Shown here one piece after another: positions 60,307-64,000 of a DNA stretch of 64,000 nucleotides (its first letter is position 1; every line of letters starts with the position of its first letter). Location of the stretch: contig NZ_CP102850.1 in the NCBI RefSeq assembly GCF_024734075.1, positions 4,464,001-4,528,000 on the forward strand, read 5' to 3'. A program made the translations under genes and the position numbers. A model generated the notes under the pieces. That model was given only the letters and a program-made list of their open reading frames with translations. It was not told where the DNA came from and searched no databases. Source of the DNA: Gordonia mangrovi. Lineage in GTDB: Bacteria > Actinomycetota > Actinomycetes > Mycobacteriales > Mycobacteriaceae.

Positions 60307-60346
60307 GACATGTGGTTACCTTCAGCGGGGTGGGTAACCACATGTC
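60307..60346. promoter_or_regulatory. 14-bp inverted repeat with 12-base spacer
   Basis: GACATGTGGTTACC and GGTAACCACATGTC are exact complements 12 bases apart. It could be a strong hairpin in the rpsP leader, a terminator or a double operator. Confidence 0.6.
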
Positions 60347-60518
60347 GAACCCGCTCGCGCGATTTCCGATCTGCCCCTCTCATCTGGCAGAATTGCACGC
60401 TGGTTCGCCGGATCCGGTTACGTACCGACCGGCGGTCACACCGAAACAGAACGCAAAACCGGGCCCGTCACTCCGGGCGGGCCGCTGAATTGCGCAGTGA
60501 CCACTGGAAGAAGAAGAC

Positions 60519-61010
60519 ATGTCTGTCAAGATCAAGCTCACGCGGCTCGGCAAGATCCGCAACCCGCAGTACCGCATCGTCGTCGCCGACTCTCGGACCC
60601 GCCGCAACGGCCGGGCGATCGAGACCATCGGCAAGTACCACCCGAAGGAAGAGCCGAGCCTGATCGAGGTCGACTCCGAGCGCGCACAGTACTGGCTCGG
60701 CGTCGGCGCGCAGCCGACCGAGCCCGTCGCGGCCATCCTGAAGGTCACCGGTGACTGGCAGAAGTTCAAGGGTCTGCCGGGCGCCGAGGGCACCCTGAAG
60801 ACGCCGGCCGAGAAGCCGTCCAAGCTGGACCTGTTCAACGCCGCCCTCGCCGCTGCCGACAGCGAGCCGGTCGCCGAGGCGACCACTCCGAAGAAGAAGG
60901 CCGCCAAGAAGGCCGACGCCGACGACGCGGCCGCAGAAGTCCGCCCCGCCGAGGCTCCCGCCGACCAGGCTCCGGCAGACCAGGTCCCGGCCGCCCAGGG
61001 TGACGCGTGA
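60519..61010 (+). CDS. rpsP: 30S ribosomal protein S16
   Basis: The 163-residue product has [26 protein letters not shown], the S16 start, over about 110 residues. A long Ala/Lys/Pro tail ([12 protein letters not shown], then APADQ repeats) extends it, as in other actinobacteria. It belongs to the 30S body. The downstream genes overlap or nearly so, forming rpsP-khpA-rimM-trmD. Confidence 0.97.
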   Translation: MSVKIKLTRLGKIRNPQYRIVVADSRTRRNGRAIETIGKYHPKEEPSLIEVDSERAQYWLGVGAQPTEPVAAILKVTGDWQKFKGLPGAEGTLKTPAEKPSKLDLFNAALAAADSEPVAEATTPKKKAAKKADADDAAAEVRPAEAPADQAPADQVPAAQGDA

Positions 61011-61249
61011 GCGCTGTCGTCGCCGACGCGGTCGAGCATCTCGTCCGCGGTATCGTTGCCAACCCCGATGACGTCCGCGTGGAGATGATCACCGGACGTC
61101 GCGGCCGGCTGGTCGAGGTGCACGTCAATCCCGAGGATCTGGGCAAGGTGATCGGCCGCAACGGCCGCACGGCCACCGCGCTGCGGACCCTCGTCAGCGG
61201 CATCGGTGGCCGCGGGATGCGTGTGGACATCGTCGACACCGACCGCTGA
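61007..61249 (+). CDS. khpA: KH domain RNA-binding protein KhpA
   Basis: The 80-residue protein is a single KH domain with the binding loop [15 protein letters not shown]. KhpA proteins bind RNA with KhpB and are linked to ribosome biogenesis or sRNA work. It overlaps rpsP by four bases (GTGA). Confidence 0.92.
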   Translation: MSAVVADAVEHLVRGIVANPDDVRVEMITGRRGRLVEVHVNPEDLGKVIGRNGRTATALRTLVSGIGGRGMRVDIVDTDR

Positions 61250-61265
61250 CCGAGACACCTCCACG

Positions 61266-61796
61266 ATGGATCTCGTGATTGGCCGCGTGGCCAAGTCGCA
61301 CGGTGTCCGCGGCGAAGTCGTCGTCGACATCCGCACCGATGATCCGGAGGCCCGATTCGCGCCCGGCACCGTCCTGCACGGACGGCGGCCGCGTGGCGGT
61401 GGCGAGCAGAATTTCACCGTGACAGCCGCCCGGCAGCATGCCGGGCGGCTGTTGCTGTCGCTGGATGAGGTGTCCGACCGGACGGCCGCTGATGCCCTGC
61501 GCGGGGTGCTGTTCGTGATCGACAGCTCCGCGGTCGATTCGGGCGATGACCCCGACGAGTTCTACGACCACGAGATCGAGGGTCTGCCGGTCACGACGGT
61601 CGACGGTGCCGAGGTCGGTGTCCTCGCCTCCGTCCTGCATCTGCCGGGCAGCGATGTACTCGCGGTCCGGACCCCTGATGACCGGGAAGTGCTCATACCG
61701 TTCGTGCGCGAGATCGTCCCGACCGTGTCCCGGAACGGCATCGTCATCGACCCGCCCGCCGGCCTCATCGACGACCTCGACGACCTCGAGCCGTGA
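61266..61796 (+). CDS. rimM: Ribosome maturation factor RimM
   Basis: The 176-residue product begins [18 protein letters not shown], with the RimM beta-barrel domain and then a PRC-barrel domain ([20 protein letters not shown]). It assists 30S head assembly through S19. I used ATG 61266, 16 bases after khpA; the frame upstream to 61206 overlaps khpA without support. It overlaps trmD by four bases. Confidence 0.95.
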   Translation: MDLVIGRVAKSHGVRGEVVVDIRTDDPEARFAPGTVLHGRRPRGGGEQNFTVTAARQHAGRLLLSLDEVSDRTAADALRGVLFVIDSSAVDSGDDPDEFYDHEIEGLPVTTVDGAEVGVLASVLHLPGSDVLAVRTPDDREVLIPFVREIVPTVSRNGIVIDPPAGLIDDLDDLEP

Positions 61797-62518
61797 CGAT
61801 GCGCATCGACGTCGTCTCCATCTTTCCCGAGTATCTCGACCCGCTGCGGGTGGCCCTGCTGGGCAAGGCGATCGACGCCGGCCGGATCAGCGTCGACGTC
61901 CACGACCTGCGCGAGTGGACCCACGATGTCCACCGCAGCGTCGACGATTCACCGTACGGCGGCGGCCCCGGCATGGTGATGAAACCCCAGGTGTGGGGGC
62001 CATGCCTGGACGACGTGTGTCCCGACGACGCCCTACTGGTGGTGCCCACACCGGCCGGTGTGCCGTTCACCCAGGCGACGGCCCAGCGTTGGAGCCGCGA
62101 ATCGCATCTGGTCTTCGCCTGTGGCCGCTACGAGGGCATCGACCAGCGTGTCTTTGACGACGCGGGTCGGCGGGTGCGCGTCGAAGAGGTGTCGCTGGGA
62201 GATTTCGTCCTCATCGGCGGCGAGGTCGCGTCCATGGCGATGATCGAGGCCACCGTGCGACTGCTCGACGGGGTACTCGGTAATCCCCAATCGCACCAAG
62301 AGGATTCGTTCTCCGACGGCTTGCTCGAAGGGCCCAGCTATACCCGCCCGGTGTCCTGGCGCGGCCTCGAGGTCCCACCGGTGCTGCTCAGCGGGGACCA
62401 CGCGAAAGTGGCGGCATGGCGCCATGAACAGGCGCTCGAACGCACTCGCGAACGTCGCCCGGACCTGTTGCCCGCCGACGAGGCGAGCAGTGTCCCGCCC
62501 AGCGACGAACCGCGCTGA
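61793..62518 (+). CDS. trmD: tRNA (guanine37-N1)-methyltransferase
   Basis: The product has the trefoil-knot SPOUT fold with GGGPGMVMK and [12 protein letters not shown], then [10 protein letters not shown]. It makes m1G37 in tRNAs for Leu, Pro and Arg, preventing frameshifts. The start is GTG 61793 (overlapping rimM) or ATG 61799, two codons later, which matches the M. tuberculosis start MRID better. It ends 65 bases before the next, unrelated cluster. Confidence 0.95.
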   Translation: MTMRIDVVSIFPEYLDPLRVALLGKAIDAGRISVDVHDLREWTHDVHRSVDDSPYGGGPGMVMKPQVWGPCLDDVCPDDALLVVPTPAGVPFTQATAQRWSRESHLVFACGRYEGIDQRVFDDAGRRVRVEEVSLGDFVLIGGEVASMAMIEATVRLLDGVLGNPQSHQEDSFSDGLLEGPSYTRPVSWRGLEVPPVLLSGDHAKVAAWRHEQALERTRERRPDLLPADEASSVPPSDEPR

Positions 62519-62583
62519 GCCGATGGCGGTTCTCGGGCCGCCGATGCTGCCGATACGATCGATCACACCGGGGAGGGGGTCAC

Positions 62584-62916
62584 GTGTCTGATCGGTGGTC
62601 GGTCATGCTCGACGAACTCGACCGTCAGCGTGCCGAGCTGACCCGCGTGGGCGAGGCCGTCGCGCGGGTGACCGCGCACGCCACGAGCGCCGACAAGTTG
62701 GTGTCGGTGACGGTCGACGCCCGCGGGCTGCTGGTGGATCTGAGCATCGACCCGCGTGCCATGCGGCGCTACCGAGCCGAACAGTTGTCGGCACAGATCA
62801 CCACTCTCGTTGCCGAGGCCGACCAGCGGCTTCACCATCAGCGGAACCAGATCCTGTCGGCAGCCGTCCAACCATCACCGGACTATGCCGACATCCGCGA
62901 GGATCATCAGAGCTGA
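62584..62916 (+). CDS. YbaB/EbfC-like small protein
   Basis: The 110-residue product has a helix, then SADKLVSVTVDARGLLVDLSIDP, a strand pattern like the YbaB/EbfC fold, and a final helix (EQLSAQITTLVAEADQRLH). In actinobacteria such proteins are found beside ESX-like genes (EspL-type). GTG 62584 follows GGGGAGGGGG, a strong binding site, and TACGAT (62554-62559) may be the -10. First gene of a three-gene run. Confidence 0.75.
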   Translation: MSDRWSVMLDELDRQRAELTRVGEAVARVTAHATSADKLVSVTVDARGLLVDLSIDPRAMRRYRAEQLSAQITTLVAEADQRLHHQRNQILSAAVQPSPDYADIREDHQS

Positions 62917-62938
62917 CACGACAGACGGGGGAGCAGTC

Positions 62939-63283
62939 ATGTCCAACCAAGCGGCCGCAGGGTCGGGCGGCGGTCGGTTGCAGGCCGACCTGGCGGAGCT
63001 GGCCGAGCTGTCCGAGCGGGTGGGTGCCGCCCACCTGCACATCGGCCGCCTGATGAGTGAGCTGGACTCGGCGTTGAGTGACGCGGATGCGGCGATCGGT
63101 GTCGATGAGGCAGCCCGTGCGTTCCGGTCCGGCTTCGCGTCTCAGGCCGACGCGATCCGGCGCGAGGTGCAATCGGCCGCCATTGAGCTGGACCGACATC
63201 GTGCGCTGATCCGCCGCGGCATCCGCGACCTCGACACGGCCGACCACGACGTCGCGCTGAGTCTCACGAGGGACGACCGGTGA
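62939..63283 (+). CDS. EspC/WXG100-like helical protein (putative type VII secretion substrate)
   Basis: The 114-residue product is nearly all helical with two long amphipathic stretches (LQADLAELAELSERVGAAH and EAARAFRSGFASQADAIRREV). The layout fits the EspC/DUF2580-like type VII targets, ending DTADHDVALS. No WxG tripeptide is seen, so it is not a plain WXG100. GGGGGAG lies before ATG 62939. It overlaps the next gene by four bases, suggesting a co-folded pair. Confidence 0.6.
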   Translation: MSNQAAAGSGGGRLQADLAELAELSERVGAAHLHIGRLMSELDSALSDADAAIGVDEAARAFRSGFASQADAIRREVQSAAIELDRHRALIRRGIRDLDTADHDVALSLTRDDR

Positions 63284-64000
63284 CGGCTGCGGTCACACCG
63301 GTGCCGGTGCCGCCGGAGATCCGCGCCCTGGCCGACGAGCTCACACCCGGCCGGTGGCCGTCCGCCGATGTGGCGGCGCTGCGTGACTCCGCGGCACGCT
63401 GTCGTCGGCTGGCCGCGCAGATCAGCTCCGTAGCCGCCGAGCTGGACACGGCCCACCGGCGTAGCGTGAGCGGGGCCGGTGTGTTTCATGACGGCATCGT
63501 TGCCGGGCACCGCGCCCTCGTCGCCTCGCCGGACACCGCGCTGCCACGCACCGTGGCCCGTCTGGAGTCCGCCGCCGACGCTCTCGATCGGTATGCGACC
63601 GCCGCGGTCACCACTCACAACGACATGGCCGTGATCGCGTCGGTAGCCGATCGCGAACGACTGCGCGGTGACCTCCTGTCGTCGCTCGGTGACGAGTCCT
63701 CCGCCCGGGTGATGGCCGCCGGAGCGGGACGCATGGCGCTCACCGCAGCCGGTGACGACTACACCGAGCAGGCGGCCGATGCCGGCCGGCACGACGGGGC
63801 ACATCCGCCCGCGGCGACCAGCGGCATGATGCCCTTCTCCGCGTTGGGCCCGATCGCGGCCGGTGCCGGTGTGCTCGCCGGGACGCACGCGGCCACCGGC
63901 GTCGCCGAGTCCGCGGACATCAGCGCAACCGATACCGAATGGCTGCAGCGACGCGCGGCCGCGCTGCAGTCCGCGTTGCCCGCCTCGGTGACCGGATCGG
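63280..64000 (+). CDS. Large Ala-rich helical protein, N-terminal part (putative type VII effector)
   Basis: The frame opens at GTG 63280 and runs out of the window after 240 codons. The N-terminal part (about residues 1-170) is helical and Ala/Arg-rich (SADVAALRDSAARCRRLAAQIS, then DRERLRGDLLSSL). A Gly/Ala/Pro-rich hydrophobic stretch follows (SALGPIAAGAGVLAG, about 186-205), then LQRRAAALQSALPASV. It resembles the leader part of large secreted substrates or toxins of ESX-type loci. The family and C-terminus are not visible. Confidence 0.6.
   Translation, partial: MTAAVTPVPVPPEIRALADELTPGRWPSADVAALRDSAARCRRLAAQISSVAAELDTAHRRSVSGAGVFHDGIVAGHRALVASPDTALPRTVARLESAADALDRYATAAVTTHNDMAVIASVADRERLRGDLLSSLGDESSARVMAAGAGRMALTAAGDDYTEQAADAGRHDGAHPPAATSGMMPFSALGPIAAGAGVLAGTHAATGVAESADISATDTEWLQRRAAALQSALPASVTGS

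Larger units (their letters stand above)
60084..60518. other. Gene-free region before rpsP, rich in inverted repeats
   Basis: The 435 bases have no supported gene: the frames at 60124-60663 (+) and 60111-60398 (-) look non-coding. They contain three palindromes (60134-60151, 60175-60188, 60307-60346) and must include the rpsP promoter and leader. Confidence 0.6.

Noticed and set aside
60124..60663. 179-codon plus-strand frame before and into rpsP
   Set aside because: Runs into rpsP in another frame, passes through three palindromes and has Arg/Ser-rich non-protein-like composition.

Overview
The window is high-GC actinobacterial chromosome and reads as a member of the Mycobacteriales, most likely Gordonia or a close relative. 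The reasons are gene order close to that of Mycobacterium tuberculosis, many GTG/TTG starts, several probable leaderless transcripts, SepIVA-, CtaJ- and Rv2466c-type genes, and an ectABC cluster. The genus is inferred from gene content and was not tested by any search. There is no rRNA, CRISPR array, insertion sequence, integrase or prophage. Codon and base use look uniform.

Left part (1-38468). This is a colinear block matching the M. tuberculosis order glbO (Rv2470) to proB (Rv2439c): truncated globin, HNH nuclease, cytochrome oxidase subunit CtaJ, a small conserved protein, aminopeptidase N, mycoredoxin-like Rv2466c, rpiB, nei2, tig-clpP1-clpP2-clpX, mobA, valS-folC-DUF4233, ndk, RNase E, rplU-rpmA-obg-proB. 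Accessory genes are inserted in it: a dctA-type C4-dicarboxylate carrier divergent from a DcuS/DcuR-like two-component system; an M48 membrane protease; a cutinase/lysin-B-like hydrolase; soluble transhydrogenase (sthA); an L,D-transpeptidase and a secreted lipase; a zinc-ribbon protein and two tRNAs (Gly, Pro); and an FdhF/YdeP-type molybdopterin oxidoreductase divergent from mobA.

Middle (38498-41857). A sirtuin and the ectoine operon ectA-ectB-ectC lie on the minus strand, closed by a strong hairpin. A perfect CRP/GlxR-type palindrome (TGTGA-N6-TCACA) lies between ectA and rsmD.

Right part (42046-62518). This is a second conserved block: rsmD-coaD, sepIVA-like, DUF177-rnc-mutM, OsmC, acylphosphatase, smc-ftsY, amt-glnB-glnD (ammonium uptake and nitrogen signalling), ffh, an amidohydrolase, then rpsP-khpA-rimM-trmD (ribosome and tRNA maturation). 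SRP targeting (ftsY, ffh), RNA processing (rnc, rne) and ribosome genes are therefore close together. The 435-bp gap before rpsP has no gene but three separate inverted repeats.

Right edge (62584-64000). A three-gene run of YbaB/EbfC-like, EspC/WXG100-like helical and larger alanine-rich proteins looks like the start of a type VII secretion substrate or polymorphic-toxin locus. It is cut by the window end and is the best candidate for something undescribed. Other notable points are an IF-2 N-terminal-like domain on RNase E, a SigH-type promoter before the Rv2466c homologue, and a recurring -10/6-nt/start-codon arrangement that implies leaderless mRNAs.
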